Assembly (NCBI GenBank): GCA_963677415.2
Contig: CAXXFJ010000047.1
Span: forward strand, 1 to 64,000
DNA: 64,000 nt
Direction of reading: 5' to 3'
Source: JAQUTK01 sp963677415
GTDB lineage: Bacteria; Bacteroidota; Bacteroidia; Bacteroidales; JAQUTK01
The notes under the pieces are model-generated. The model had not been told where the DNA came from. It did not search any database and saw only the letters and a list, made by a program, of their open reading frames with translations. The position numbers were made by a program, and so were the translations under genes. Each line of letters starts with the position of its first letter. The stretch's first letter is position 1. Below, piece by piece: positions 28,336 to 38,505 of the stretch.

Positions 28336-29328
28336 ATGAATATGGAAGTTGATTTTTCACAGCCTGCGATCGCTAAGTTTAAAATTCTTTCTAATGCCAT
28401 TGCACAAGCAATCCAGCTAGGAGAGTTTAAGATGGGTGAGCCACTTCCATCCATCAATGTATTGAGTTCGGAATATTCCATCTCTCGCGAAACGGTATTT
28501 AAAGCTTTCAGCGACTTGAAGAAAAGAGGGCTAGTTGATTCTGCTCCTACAAAAGGCTACTATGTATCAGGTGAGGTGAATACTGTGTTGTTGTTGCTTG
28601 ATAGCTATAGTTTGTTTAAAGAGTTGTTGTACAATACCTTTGTTGAGACATTGGGTAAAGAATATAAAGTGGAGTTGGTGTTTCATCAGTACAATCAATC
28701 GCTCTTCGATACAATACTTCAGGATGCACGAGGACGTTACAGCAATTATATTATCATGAATGTGAATGATGAAAAGATGTCTTCCCTGATTGAATCTTTG
28801 GATCCCAATAAAGTTTTGTTGTTGGATTTGGGTGATTTTGAGAAGAAGACATTTTCATATATCTGTCAGGATTTTGGTAAGTCTTTCCGTGATGCATTAG
28901 AAGAAGGGGTCGGTTTGTTTGCGAAATACAAAAAGCTTGTGCTTTGTCTTAGAAATGATTCTCCTCATCCACGCACTTGTGTACCTTTCTTTAAGAGTTT
29001 CTGTAAAGCACATCACATTCCTTGTCAGGTGAGGATACAACCGATAAAACTAAAAGATGTGGAAGAGAATGTAGCATATATATCTCCAGTCATCAGTGAA
29101 GTAGTTGAACTTGTAAAGTTCTGTCGCAAGCGTGGATTGGAATTTGGAAAAGATGTCGGATTAGTTGCATATAATGATATGCCTGTCTATGAAGTGATAG
29201 ATAAAGGAATTACTTCTATCTCCGTAGATTTTGCTTTGATGGGCGAAATGGCTGCACGTCATATTTTGGATAAAGAAAAGAACTTTAAAATACTTCCGGC
29301 ACGGTTGATACGCCGGGAGTCCTTATAA
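28336..29328 (+). CDS. fucR: GntR-family fucose-responsive regulator
   Basis: This 330-residue protein has an N-terminal winged helix (about residues 8-75: LPSINVLSSEYSISRETV, LKKRGLVDSAPTKGYYV) and a C-terminal periplasmic-binding-protein-like sugar sensor (from about 80) ending VAYNDMPVYEVIDKGITSISVD. The layout and its direct junction with fucI match FucR of Bacteroides, a repressor of fucose utilisation that is released by fucose. The next gene starts on the base after its stop codon, so the two are co-transcribed and FucR probably controls its own promoter. An alternative start is the ATG two codons later. Confidence 0.85.
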   Translation: MNMEVDFSQPAIAKFKILSNAIAQAIQLGEFKMGEPLPSINVLSSEYSISRETVFKAFSDLKKRGLVDSAPTKGYYVSGEVNTVLLLLDSYSLFKELLYNTFVETLGKEYKVELVFHQYNQSLFDTILQDARGRYSNYIIMNVNDEKMSSLIESLDPNKVLLLDLGDFEKKTFSYICQDFGKSFRDALEEGVGLFAKYKKLVLCLRNDSPHPRTCVPFFKSFCKAHHIPCQVRIQPIKLKDVEENVAYISPVISEVVELVKFCRKRGLEFGKDVGLVAYNDMPVYEVIDKGITSISVDFALMGEMAARHILDKEKNFKILPARLIRRESL

Positions 29329-31131
29329 ATGAATAGTATGAATAACAACAGATTAGTAGGAGAACACCCCAAAGTAGGTATCCGTCCGGTAATAGATGGA
29401 AGAATGAATGGGGTAAGAGAGTCTTTGGAAGATCAGACGATGGCAATGGCTACACATGTTGCCCAATTGATCTCTTCAACACTATGCCATGCTGATGGCA
29501 AGACGTTTGAATGTGTGATTGCCGATCATACAATAGGGCGTGTAGCTGAAGCTGCCGCTTGTGCTGAAAAGTTTCAACGTCAGGGAGTCGGATTGACATT
29601 GACTGTTACACCTTGTTGGTGCTATGGTACTGAAGTGTTGGATTTGGATCCACTGATGCCGAAAGCTATTTGGGGATTTAATGGCACAGAACGTCCCGGA
29701 GCAGTCTTCCTGGCTGCAGCATTAGCAGGTCATAATCAGAAAGGTTTACCCGCATTTGGTATCTATGGTCGTGAAGTGCAGGATGCTGATGATACTACCA
29801 TACCTGAAGACGTAAAAGGAAAGATCATTCGCTATATTAAAGCTGCTATGGTGGTAGCCGAACTGAAAGGAAAATCGTATCTCTCAATCGGAGGGCAATG
29901 TATGGGTATTGCAGGATCAATCATCCAGCAAGACTTCTTCCAGGAATATCTGGGTATGCGTAGCGAATCGGTGGATCAAGTAGAGATTCTTCGCCGCATG
30001 GATAATAAAATCTATGATGAAGCCGAATTTAAGAAAGCCATGGCATGGACGAGTAAATACTGCAAGCCAAATGAAGGTGAAGATTATAACAAACCTCATA
30101 ACCAACTCTCTCGTGCAGAGAAAGAGGAAGCTTGGGAATTTGTGGTAAAAGCCTATATCATTGTTCGTGATATGATGATCGGTAATCCCAGACTTACAGA
30201 GATAGGATTTCCTGAAGAAGCTTTGGGCTACAATGCGATTGCCGGTGGCATTCAGGGACAGAGACAGTGGACGGATTATAAGCCAAATCATGATTTTACA
30301 GAAGCACTCCTCAACTCTTCTTTTGACTGGAATGGAGTGCGTGAAGCGTTTATCATGGCAACGGAAAATGATACCTTGAACGGAACAGCTATGTTGCTTA
30401 GTCATCTTCTCACCAATCGTGCTCAGGTCTTTGCTGATGTGCGTACATGTTGGACTCCGGATGCAATTGAACGTGTTACTGGATATAAAGTTTCAGGAGT
30501 GGCAGCCAGCGGATTGATCCACTTGCTCAACTCTGGTGCAGCTGCACTCGATGGGAATGGACAGATGAGTGACGAAGAAGGTCATCCGGTAATGAAACCT
30601 TTCTGGGAGATTAAAGCCGGAGAAGTAGAAAAGACACTAGCGGCAACTTCATGGTACCCGGCAAACAGGGACTATTTCAGAGGAGGCGGTTATTCATCGG
30701 GTTTTCTCTCAAAAGGAGGGATTCCTGTGACAATGGTGCGGCTTAACTATATCAAAGGTCTTGGGCCTGTCATGCAACTGGCTGAAGGGTGGACAGTGGA
30801 TCTTCCTGATGAAGTGCACAAAATATTGAATGAACGTACTGATAAGACATGGCCGACAACTTGGTTTGCACCTCGTATACAAGAAGGAAATCCTAATTTC
30901 AAAGATGCATATTCTGTGATGAACAGCTGGGGTGCTAATCATGGAGCATTCAGCTATGGACACATCGGAGCTGACCTGATTACATTGGCTTCCATCCTGC
31001 GTATTCCGGTTTGCATGCACAATGTTGCCATAGAAGATATTTATCGTCCGAGCGCCTGGAGTGCATTTGGGTCTGATCCTGAAGGTGCTGACTATCGTGC
31101 ATGTGCTGCTTATGGACCACTATACAAGTAA
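29329..31131 (+). CDS. fucI: L-fucose isomerase
   Basis: At 600 residues this matches FucI in length and sequence throughout, from the N-terminal KVGIRPVIDGRMNGVRESLE to the C-terminal AYGPLYK. It interconverts L-fucose and L-fuculose using Mn2+; the metal ligands lie in the regions around ATENDTLNGTAML (the Glu) and SWGANHGAFSYGHIG (the His). The gene abuts fucR. An internal ATG at 29338 is an equally good start. In Bacteroides, fuculose kinase, aldolase and the permease normally follow; here a terminator and licD follow instead. Host mucin fucose is the likely source, given the sialidase and hexosaminidase at the far end of the window. Confidence 0.95.
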   Translation: MNSMNNNRLVGEHPKVGIRPVIDGRMNGVRESLEDQTMAMATHVAQLISSTLCHADGKTFECVIADHTIGRVAEAAACAEKFQRQGVGLTLTVTPCWCYGTEVLDLDPLMPKAIWGFNGTERPGAVFLAAALAGHNQKGLPAFGIYGREVQDADDTTIPEDVKGKIIRYIKAAMVVAELKGKSYLSIGGQCMGIAGSIIQQDFFQEYLGMRSESVDQVEILRRMDNKIYDEAEFKKAMAWTSKYCKPNEGEDYNKPHNQLSRAEKEEAWEFVVKAYIIVRDMMIGNPRLTEIGFPEEALGYNAIAGGIQGQRQWTDYKPNHDFTEALLNSSFDWNGVREAFIMATENDTLNGTAMLLSHLLTNRAQVFADVRTCWTPDAIERVTGYKVSGVAASGLIHLLNSGAAALDGNGQMSDEEGHPVMKPFWEIKAGEVEKTLAATSWYPANRDYFRGGGYSSGFLSKGGIPVTMVRLNYIKGLGPVMQLAEGWTVDLPDEVHKILNERTDKTWPTTWFAPRIQEGNPNFKDAYSVMNSWGANHGAFSYGHIGADLITLASILRIPVCMHNVAIEDIYRPSAWSAFGSDPEGADYRACAAYGPLYK

Positions 31132-31232
31132 AGTCGTTAATAATAAAATATGTTTTATGGTTTTTGAAAACAAATTCAAACTAGTGAACTTTAGAAATAT
31201 TTAACCTAAGCCCTGGTAGTACTTTTGAATTC

Positions 31233-31265
31233 CAACCGGGCAGTCAGCGGACTGTCCGGTTTTCC
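31233..31265 (+). terminator. Terminator after fucI
   Basis: An 11-bp stem (31235-31245 with 31250-31260, one G-U pair) with a 4-base loop, then TTTTCC. It lies about 100 bases after the stop codon and closes the fucR-fucI unit. Confidence 0.85.
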
Positions 31266-31385
31266 TCTTTCTAAATTTAGGCATAAAATGTAAATTTGAG
31301 TGTGTGTTTTCCTAAATAGTAACAAGAAAATTGTACATTTGTCTCCCGAATGAAATGTGGATACTGAAAATAGCTGAAAATCGAT

Positions 31386-32192
31386 ATGACAGATATACAT
31401 GCGTTTAATCCGGAAGGGTCTCTCTTGCGGAAACGCCAACTACGAATGCTTGAGATACTCAAGAGCATTGATAAAATATGCCGCGACAATAAAATTCCTT
31501 ATATTCTAAGTGCTGGTACAGTGCTTGGTGCTTATCGACATGGTGGATTTATTCCTTGGGATGATGATTTGGATATAGAACTGCTCAAAGAAGACTATAA
31601 TAAACTTCTAGTGTTGTTGGAAAAGGATCTTCCGGAAGATATGCTTGTACAAACACATCAGACAGATAGCAATTATTATTTCCCTTTTGCAAAAGTTCGT
31701 TGTACGAACATGATGGTGTGCGACCGATATCATCTCGATGAGAACTATAAGTATCAGGGAGTCTTTGTTGATATATTTCCATTGGAGCAGAATTTCTATA
31801 TTTTCTCCAAACTATCAACAACGATTCAGAAGTTTTTGATGCGCGTCTCCCGACTGTCCAACCGATATGCCTGGCTGAAAAATCCCGTTTTGAAAGTAGG
31901 CTATCTGCTAGCTTATTGTATGATGTATCCTTTATTCCGCTTTATCTCTCATTTGATTCCTTCAGAGACACTCCGTTATGTGCTCGGTTGTGGAAACGAT
32001 TTCCCGCGTAAAAGAACGGAACTGTTTCCTGCGTCTTCTCTGTCATTTGAAGGATTTAGTTTTCCAGGTCCTTGTAATCCACAAGCTTATTTAACTCGAA
32101 TCTATGGACCGGATTATATGACTCCGCCTCCGCTTGATAAGATTGAAATGCATTCCACAGATTTAGATATTGAAGGTGCGTTGAAGCAATAA
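31386..32192 (+). CDS. LicD-family phosphotransferase
   Basis: This 268-residue protein has the LicD core: CRDNKIPYILSAGTVLGA, then the acidic FIPWDDDLDIEL metal site (about residues 57-68). LicD proteins transfer phosphocholine or similar phospho-alcohols from a CDP-linked donor onto cell-surface glycans. It lies just ahead of the exopolysaccharide genes but is separated by about 125 bases containing a -7-like TATATTTG (32261-32268), so it may be its own unit. The acceptor is probably a surface polysaccharide or lipopolysaccharide. Confidence 0.85.
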   Translation: MTDIHAFNPEGSLLRKRQLRMLEILKSIDKICRDNKIPYILSAGTVLGAYRHGGFIPWDDDLDIELLKEDYNKLLVLLEKDLPEDMLVQTHQTDSNYYFPFAKVRCTNMMVCDRYHLDENYKYQGVFVDIFPLEQNFYIFSKLSTTIQKFLMRVSRLSNRYAWLKNPVLKVGYLLAYCMMYPLFRFISHLIPSETLRYVLGCGNDFPRKRTELFPASSLSFEGFSFPGPCNPQAYLTRIYGPDYMTPPPLDKIEMHSTDLDIEGALKQ

Positions 32193-32318
32193 AACAGTGT
32201 TAATTCCGTTAAAAATTACGCAATATCTGCTGAACAGGATATTTCTAATTTTTATTGCTTTATATTTGCCTCCTATTAAATATAATCGAGATTTTGAGTA
32301 AATGAAAAATAGAAACCA

Positions 32319-34877
32319 ATGAAAAAGATACTTCTATACCTTTTTGTTTTAATAACTTGCTCTGCATATGGGCAGGTGTCTAGCCTCTCATCACTAACCA
32401 ACCTTAAGAATATTGATCCTGAGATGATGACTGACGCTCAGGTTGAACAGGTGTTAACCAAAATGCAAACGGATGGGTATTCCACGACACAGTTTGATCA
32501 ATATGCAGAAAAACAAGGACTTGACAAAACTTCAACGGCCAAGTTTAAGAATAGGATTGTCAGATATAATACGGATGTCAATGGATTGAAGAAACGAAAG
32601 AATATGGATCCGGAGGAATTGAAGAAATTTGGACTCACTCCGGAATCAGCAGACATTGATCCCCGTTTAATGAAGTATTTTGAGGCGTATATGGAGAAAC
32701 AGGATTCTATCAAAGAGACGGAACTACCTGTTTTTGGTGCATCCATGTTTCAGGAACTTACGATGAGCTTTGAGACAAACTTACGTATGGCTACTCCTGA
32801 GAGTTATATTCTCGGACCTGATGATGAAGTAATTCTGGATATCTACGGACTTTCTGAAGGTCACTTTAATCTTCAGGTTACCCCGGAAGGTGCCATCCGA
32901 ATACCCAATGTGGGAGTAGTTGCAGTAGGAGGGCTTTCTATTGCTGAAGCAAAACAGTCCATAAAGAAAAGTCTTGTTCCTTATTATAAAGGAATTAGTT
33001 CAGGAGAGACAAAATTAAGTATTGCATTGGGAGATATTCGAAGTATAACTGTGAATGTGATAGGTGAAGTTAAGTATCCAGGTACTTATACAATACCTTC
33101 TCTTGCAACTGTTTATAATGCGCTCTATCAGTCTGGAGGGCCCGCAGAGAACGGTTCGTTCCGCATGGTGAATATTATTCGTGGAGGCAAAGTTATTGAA
33201 ACTGTCGATTTGTACGACTTTCTGGTATTTGGAAAAGAAACGAATATACGATTGCAGGATCAGGATGCAATTAAAGTGCTTCCATACAAAAATAGGGTGA
33301 GCATAGGCGGTGAAGTGAAAAACAAAGCCCTTTTTGAGGTTAAAGATAATGAGACGCTGGCTAATTTAATCAAGTTTTCCGGTGGATTTACAGAAAAGGC
33401 TTTTCAGGAAAGGATTACCGCATACCGAAATACAACAAAAGAGAAAAGTGTCATTGATGTGACTGCTCCGGAGTTTGATTCATTTATCCTTAAAGCCGGA
33501 GATGCCTATATGGTTGGAGAGCTTTTGGAACGTTTCTCAAACAGAGTTCAGATTCAAGGTTCCGTGTATCGTCCCGGAGAATATGCATTGACAGAAGGAA
33601 TGAAAGCAAGTGATCTTTTGCACAAAGCAGAAGGTTTGTTAGACGATGCATTTGCGTCTCGTGCGATCATTTTTCGTAAAGACATCAATAACTTACCTGA
33701 GATAGCTTCATTCTCGCCGATAGATGCATTGAATGGGAAAAAAGACCTTCTGTTGCAACGTGAAGATAGTATTCAGATTTATTCCATCGTGGATATGAAG
33801 GAAGAGGAGTATATCTATGTGGCTGGTGAAGTAGTTAAGCCAGATAAATTTGTTTTCTCTAAAGGTATGACTTTGAAAGATGCTATTTTGGTAGCACAGG
33901 GAGTCACTACAAAAGCAGATAAAGGAGAAGTAGAGGTGTTTCGCCAAATAACAGATCCAACAGTACTGGTTGATAACCTCCAAAAAGCTACAAGTTTTAA
34001 GTTTCAGCTTGATCAGGTACTTGCGTTTGGCGATGATGCTTCGGATTTTAAACTACAAAAGGAAGACCGAATCATTGTGCGTTCTATGTTTGGTTTTGAA
34101 GATATGAAGCAGATTAAGATTGAAGGTGAAGTCATGCGTAAAGGTACCTACGTCATCACATCAAAAAACCAACGCGTATCTGATGTAATCAAGATGGCTG
34201 GCGGGCTGACAGAATTCGCTTATCCGGATGGTGCTTTTCTCCTTCGTCGAATAAAAAAGACAGATGCGGAAAAAGAAATGCTTACGGAGATGAACAAGAA
34301 TATGTCAACGATTGGTGCTTCAAAGATTGCACTTGATGAAGATTTACTCACTGGAGCTGCAGCTCAGAAAAAAAGGAATCAATACAAGAAATCTATCACT
34401 AATCCGAATGATACTATTGGTTTTAATCCGGAGCTTTCAACTTCAACAGACTTGGTAGGTATTGAGTTGACAAGAATTCTGGCCAATCCCGGTTCAAAAT
34501 ATGATATCATCATGGAGGAAGGGGATATCCTGAGTATTCCGAAACTTTTGGAAACTGTTCAGGTGATGGGTGAGGTGATGATGCCCAACACCGTTCGTTA
34601 TGAAAAAGGACGTAATTTGAAGAGTTATGTAAATGCTGCCGGAGGTTTCGGAATGAATGCTAAGTCAGGTAAATCGTATGTGATTCATGCAAATGGTTCC
34701 ATTGATGTAACTTCTTCTTTTTTAGGTTTTCGACATTATCCGAAAGTGAAACCGGGTTCCCGTGTCATTGTTCCGGAAAAACCAGCTACTGAGAAATTGT
34801 CAACAGTTGAAGTCATTGGTATTACTACGAGTATAACCTCTGTTGCTGCTATGATCATCAGTCTATTTAGAAAATAA
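32319..34877 (+). CDS. Wza-like polysaccharide export protein with SLBB repeats
   Basis: This 852-residue protein has a signal peptide (about residues 1-19). A poly-export domain lies near ESYILGPDDEVILDIYG, and at least five SLBB-type domains follow (near GEVKYPGTYTIPS, GEVKNKALFEVK, GSVYRPGEYALTEG, GEVVKPDKFVFSKG, GEVMRKGTYVITSK, GEVMMPNTVRYEKG). A hydrophobic C-terminal segment precedes the last few basic residues. It should form the outer-membrane export channel for the polysaccharide made by the following genes. It is longer than enterobacterial Wza (about 380 residues), as is usual in Bacteroidetes. The Wzz-like gene starts right after it, so the two are co-transcribed. Confidence 0.92.
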   Translation: MKKILLYLFVLITCSAYGQVSSLSSLTNLKNIDPEMMTDAQVEQVLTKMQTDGYSTTQFDQYAEKQGLDKTSTAKFKNRIVRYNTDVNGLKKRKNMDPEELKKFGLTPESADIDPRLMKYFEAYMEKQDSIKETELPVFGASMFQELTMSFETNLRMATPESYILGPDDEVILDIYGLSEGHFNLQVTPEGAIRIPNVGVVAVGGLSIAEAKQSIKKSLVPYYKGISSGETKLSIALGDIRSITVNVIGEVKYPGTYTIPSLATVYNALYQSGGPAENGSFRMVNIIRGGKVIETVDLYDFLVFGKETNIRLQDQDAIKVLPYKNRVSIGGEVKNKALFEVKDNETLANLIKFSGGFTEKAFQERITAYRNTTKEKSVIDVTAPEFDSFILKAGDAYMVGELLERFSNRVQIQGSVYRPGEYALTEGMKASDLLHKAEGLLDDAFASRAIIFRKDINNLPEIASFSPIDALNGKKDLLLQREDSIQIYSIVDMKEEEYIYVAGEVVKPDKFVFSKGMTLKDAILVAQGVTTKADKGEVEVFRQITDPTVLVDNLQKATSFKFQLDQVLAFGDDASDFKLQKEDRIIVRSMFGFEDMKQIKIEGEVMRKGTYVITSKNQRVSDVIKMAGGLTEFAYPDGAFLLRRIKKTDAEKEMLTEMNKNMSTIGASKIALDEDLLTGAAAQKKRNQYKKSITNPNDTIGFNPELSTSTDLVGIELTRILANPGSKYDIIMEEGDILSIPKLLETVQVMGEVMMPNTVRYEKGRNLKSYVNAAGGFGMNAKSGKSYVIHANGSIDVTSSFLGFRHYPKVKPGSRVIVPEKPATEKLSTVEVIGITTSITSVAAMIISLFRK

Positions 34878-34878
34878 T

Positions 34879-35934
34879 ATGGATAAAAAGAACGAATATA
34901 TTCCGATAAAGAGCTTTTTTTCTTTTATGAATGAGGTGAATGCTTTTCTCCTTAAAAGAAAATATAGGGTAATTGCAGCAGTATTAATCGGATGCGCATT
35001 GGGATTAACAGCTTCATTCCTCTATAAGCCCAGATATAATGGCTCTTTGACTTTCGTATTACAAAGTGAAGATGAAATGGGTGCTATGTCAGGATTGGCT
35101 AGTCAGTTTGGACTTTCTATCGGTTCAGCCTCTGGCACCTTCAGCGGAGATAATATATACGAGTTGCTTGCATCCCGCTTATTAGTCGAAAAAGCGCTTT
35201 TGGCATCTGTAATAACGAAAGAGGGAACAAATTCGTTGCTCAATGTGTTTATCAAGACCTACAAGCTCGATAAGAAATGGAAAGATGATGAAGAACAGAA
35301 AGTACGTGATCTGAGTTTCCCGGTCGGGCAGTTACGTGAAACTTTCTCCCGAGAACAGGATAGTGTGATAGGGGTTATTTACGAAAAATATATCCTGAAA
35401 CAAATGGTAGCTTACAAAGTAGACAAGAAGCTGAGTGTCGGTAGAGTTGAGATTGAAACAAAGAGCGAACTCTTTTCAAAATATTTTGTGGAGAAACTTA
35501 TGGAAGAGACAGCAAACTATTATGTAAATACGAAAACAAAAGTGTCTCGCAAGAATTGTCAGATACTTGAGCTGCAGGCAGATTCAATAAAAAAAGAATA
35601 TGATAAGGTTGTATCAGAAAGTGCTTCTTTAAGTGATCAAAATCTGAATGCGATTCGTCAATCTGCCTCTGTCGAATTGGTTAAGAAACAGACCGATATG
35701 CAATTGCTCGCATCCGCCTATATTGAAATGAAAAAGAATATTGAGCTGATGAAGATGACAATCAACAAACAAACACCTCTTGTAGAAATCATTGACCGAC
35801 CGATCATGCCATTGGATGAGACCAAGATCGGACCCGTATTAGGCATTGTCGGAGGCGGATTCTTAAGTGGTTTCTGTGCGGTAGGCTTTTATACAATGAT
35901 TTTCATTTGGAGAAACCGACGTCGGTTGCTTTAA
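34879..35934 (+). CDS. Wzz-like polysaccharide co-polymerase (chain-length determinant)
   Basis: The protein has 351 residues. One hydrophobic segment lies near the N-terminus (about 30-50) and one near the C-terminus (about 318-343), with a coiled, mostly helical periplasmic region between, the Wzz layout. It sets the chain length of the polysaccharide and bridges to the exporter. No tyrosine-kinase domain is attached. It starts 1 base after the Wza-like stop codon and is followed after 20 bases by the polymerase. Confidence 0.9.
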   Translation: MDKKNEYIPIKSFFSFMNEVNAFLLKRKYRVIAAVLIGCALGLTASFLYKPRYNGSLTFVLQSEDEMGAMSGLASQFGLSIGSASGTFSGDNIYELLASRLLVEKALLASVITKEGTNSLLNVFIKTYKLDKKWKDDEEQKVRDLSFPVGQLRETFSREQDSVIGVIYEKYILKQMVAYKVDKKLSVGRVEIETKSELFSKYFVEKLMEETANYYVNTKTKVSRKNCQILELQADSIKKEYDKVVSESASLSDQNLNAIRQSASVELVKKQTDMQLLASAYIEMKKNIELMKMTINKQTPLVEIIDRPIMPLDETKIGPVLGIVGGGFLSGFCAVGFYTMIFIWRNRRRLL

Positions 35935-35954
35935 GTGTTGAAACAAGTTGATTA

Positions 35955-37292
35955 ATGAGCCCAGAAGCAAGTCATTCGCAGTATAAGTTGTCAGAGCAGA
36001 CTCCATGTCACTATAACTTGATTTATGTCTATACATTTCTGTTGCTTATTTTTAGTTTTTATTTCTACGAACTGATAGCCTTTGATCCTCTGGATGAAAT
36101 TTTCGAGGTGCTGTTAGTTCTTATCGCAGGCGTTTATTTGTATGAAGGCAAGTTCCTTAGGCCAAAAAAAGATTTGATTATCTTTGCCTGCATTGCACTA
36201 TTTTATGTCATTTATTCCTTCTTTATACATTCAAATACAGCAAAAGGTATTCTTATTGATACGAGTGTTCAACTAAAACCTTATATTGCTTTTTTCGTTT
36301 TCTATTATCTAGGCGTACACTTTTCTTTCAAAAAGAAGAAACTTCTGCGCTTTATGCTTATTGGTCTCTTTATTATTTCTCTTTTGGTAACTGTTGTAGG
36401 ATTTGGCATTGGTGATTTGGTAGGTGCAATGAAACTTGTCTATAGCCATCCTGCTCGTTTCGCTTCAGCACTCGTGATTGTGGCTTTGTATTATCTCTAT
36501 ACCACTGAATATAAACTAAAGAATGCCATTTTTTTTATAATAATAATCTCTCTTGCATTGTTCTCTGGTAAAGCGAAGACATTTGGTTTCTATACAGTCG
36601 CTGTCTTTACGTTATTCATCTATTATTATAGGATAAAATTGAAATTTGATATCAAAACAGTCTTTCTCATCGTCTTGTTGTTCTCTTTGATCATTATTGC
36701 GGCTCGTGACAAATTCTTCTTTTATTTTGTGGATTATAGTATGGATGATGAAGAATCTTTAGCACGCCCTTTTTTGTACTATACTTCTTTCCTTATCTTT
36801 ATTGATTATTTCCCGTTTGGTTCGGGGCTGGCAAGTTTTGGCACTTTTGCTTCGGGGTCATCATATTCAGATATTTACTATCAATATGATTTGAACAAGA
36901 TTTGGGGGTTGAACCCAGATTATCCATTCTTTGTTTCAGATACATATTATCCATCTCTGGCTCAGTTTGGAGTCTTTGGTCTTATTCTCTTTATCATCTT
37001 TTGGATACGAATTATTAGGGAAGCATTGTTTTATCGAAAGAAAACAGAAGACAGGAAGAACTTTATGATAATAATATTAGTCTTAATGTTCTTTGCTATC
37101 GAGTTTATTGCAGATGCGACATTTACCAATAACCGGGGATTTGCGGCAATGATTCTTATTGCGTTATGCTTAAATGAAATGAAACATAAGTATGAAAATA
37201 GTCCACTGTTAACAGAAAAAGTTGATAAGAATGAGAAGACAGATCTGTCTGAAGTGTTGACCGAAAAGAAAGATGATTTATGCGAATACTGA
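35955..37292 (+). CDS. O-antigen ligase/Wzy-like polysaccharide polymerase
   Basis: At 445 residues with about eleven hydrophobic segments, this multi-pass protein has a large loop late in the sequence (around FGTFASGSSYSDIYYQYDLN) like the periplasmic loop of Wzy and WaaL. It should join lipid-linked repeat units in the periplasm. Sequence in this family varies widely, so the assignment rests on topology and position between the co-polymerase and glycosyltransferase genes. The next gene overlaps it by 13 bases. Confidence 0.8.
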   Translation: MSPEASHSQYKLSEQTPCHYNLIYVYTFLLLIFSFYFYELIAFDPLDEIFEVLLVLIAGVYLYEGKFLRPKKDLIIFACIALFYVIYSFFIHSNTAKGILIDTSVQLKPYIAFFVFYYLGVHFSFKKKKLLRFMLIGLFIISLLVTVVGFGIGDLVGAMKLVYSHPARFASALVIVALYYLYTTEYKLKNAIFFIIIISLALFSGKAKTFGFYTVAVFTLFIYYYRIKLKFDIKTVFLIVLLFSLIIIAARDKFFFYFVDYSMDDEESLARPFLYYTSFLIFIDYFPFGSGLASFGTFASGSSYSDIYYQYDLNKIWGLNPDYPFFVSDTYYPSLAQFGVFGLILFIIFWIRIIREALFYRKKTEDRKNFMIIILVLMFFAIEFIADATFTNNRGFAAMILIALCLNEMKHKYENSPLLTEKVDKNEKTDLSEVLTEKKDDLCEY

Positions 37293-38356
37293 TCACTGCA
37301 CCAAGCCTGGATATTTCCCGAAATGTAAGTGGCATCTCCATGGTTACACATACTATACTATCTAATGCAGATGAGAGTCATTGTTATTTCCACTATTTAT
37401 TGGGAAGACCAGATAAAAGTCCATTTTGGCTTTGGCCTTTATTGCTGATTAAACAACTTATAAATTACCCCTTTTTTCTTTCTTCACACAAGATAGATGT
37501 GGTACATCAGAATCTTCCGTTTAATACAAAAGGAATTCTTCGAGAATATATTATTAATCTATTTTCCGTGTGGAGTGGGCGTAAAGTGCTACTACATATA
37601 CACGGTGGGGAATGTCTGATGAAAGGAGTTTCTTCCCCAATATTAAACCTGCTTGTAAAAGGAATGTTTCGAAGGAGTGATGGCATACTGGTGTTGAGTG
37701 CCCTTGAAAAAGAGGCATTACACATTAATTATCCGAATGCTAATGTTTCGTTCTTATCCAATGCGATAGATACCGATTATTATAAAAGGAGAGGTGAGCG
37801 AAAAAAGGAACATCTGGGAATTCTTTTCATGGGACGCATTCATGAGAGCAAAGGTGTGGATGAAATTATAGAAGCGATTCGTCACCTGTATTTTCAGCAA
37901 CATAATTTTACGTTCTTTCTATGTGGAGAAGGGCCGGAACGAGAGCGTATGGTAAAAGAATGTACGGCGATCATGCATGATGACTTTCATTACGAAGGAA
38001 TAGTATCTGGCGAGAAGAAACTTGAAGTCATGCTTTGTTCTTCTATATTTATCTTGCCTTCTCGTTACGGAGAAGGATTACCGATGTCGCTTCTTGAGAG
38101 CATGGCAATGGGAATCGTTCCAGTTGTGACCAATGATGCATCCATGAATGAAATAATTAATTCAGGAGACAATGGTCTGAAAGTAGAAAAATATAATGCT
38201 GTTGATCTTGCTACCAAGCTTGATTTTCTGATTTTACATCCAGAAATGATTGATACAATGGCTGAAAATGCTGTTCGTACCGTTCGAAAGAGTTACGGAA
38301 TAAAGAACTATATGAAACAACTAAATGAAATATATATGACTTTATTTCTGACATAG
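37280..38356 (+). CDS. Glycosyltransferase family 4
   Basis: This 358-residue protein has the GT-B two-domain layout. The first half has GISMVTHTILSN and HIHGGECLMKG; the second half has ILFMGRIHESKGVDEIIEAI and the nucleotide-sugar signature SRYGEGLPMSLLESMAMG, with the E-x7-E glutamates. It transfers a sugar with retention of configuration onto the growing repeat unit at the cytoplasmic membrane face. The start overlaps the polymerase gene by 13 bases, and the same ATG is preferred because the family strand begins right after it. Confidence 0.9.
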   Translation: MRILITAPSLDISRNVSGISMVTHTILSNADESHCYFHYLLGRPDKSPFWLWPLLLIKQLINYPFFLSSHKIDVVHQNLPFNTKGILREYIINLFSVWSGRKVLLHIHGGECLMKGVSSPILNLLVKGMFRRSDGILVLSALEKEALHINYPNANVSFLSNAIDTDYYKRRGERKKEHLGILFMGRIHESKGVDEIIEAIRHLYFQQHNFTFFLCGEGPERERMVKECTAIMHDDFHYEGIVSGEKKLEVMLCSSIFILPSRYGEGLPMSLLESMAMGIVPVVTNDASMNEIINSGDNGLKVEKYNAVDLATKLDFLILHPEMIDTMAENAVRTVRKSYGIKNYMKQLNEIYMTLFLT

Positions 38357-38505
38357 TAATTATTAAACAAAAACTAATCTGGAACGCAATAAAATCAACC
38401 CATTCATAGTTATTATAATAAATTTACACACTCTCTAATAGTGGAGCTTACTGTGTAAGTGTTTACTGAAAAACGGATAAAAAGGATAAACAAGAGTCAA
38501 TTCGA

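Noticed and set aside
38425..38460. TTACACA/TGTGTAA inverted repeat as an invertible promoter
   Set aside because: The repeat is only 7 bases with a spacer of about 20, far shorter than known invertible capsule promoters, and it sits inside the operon.
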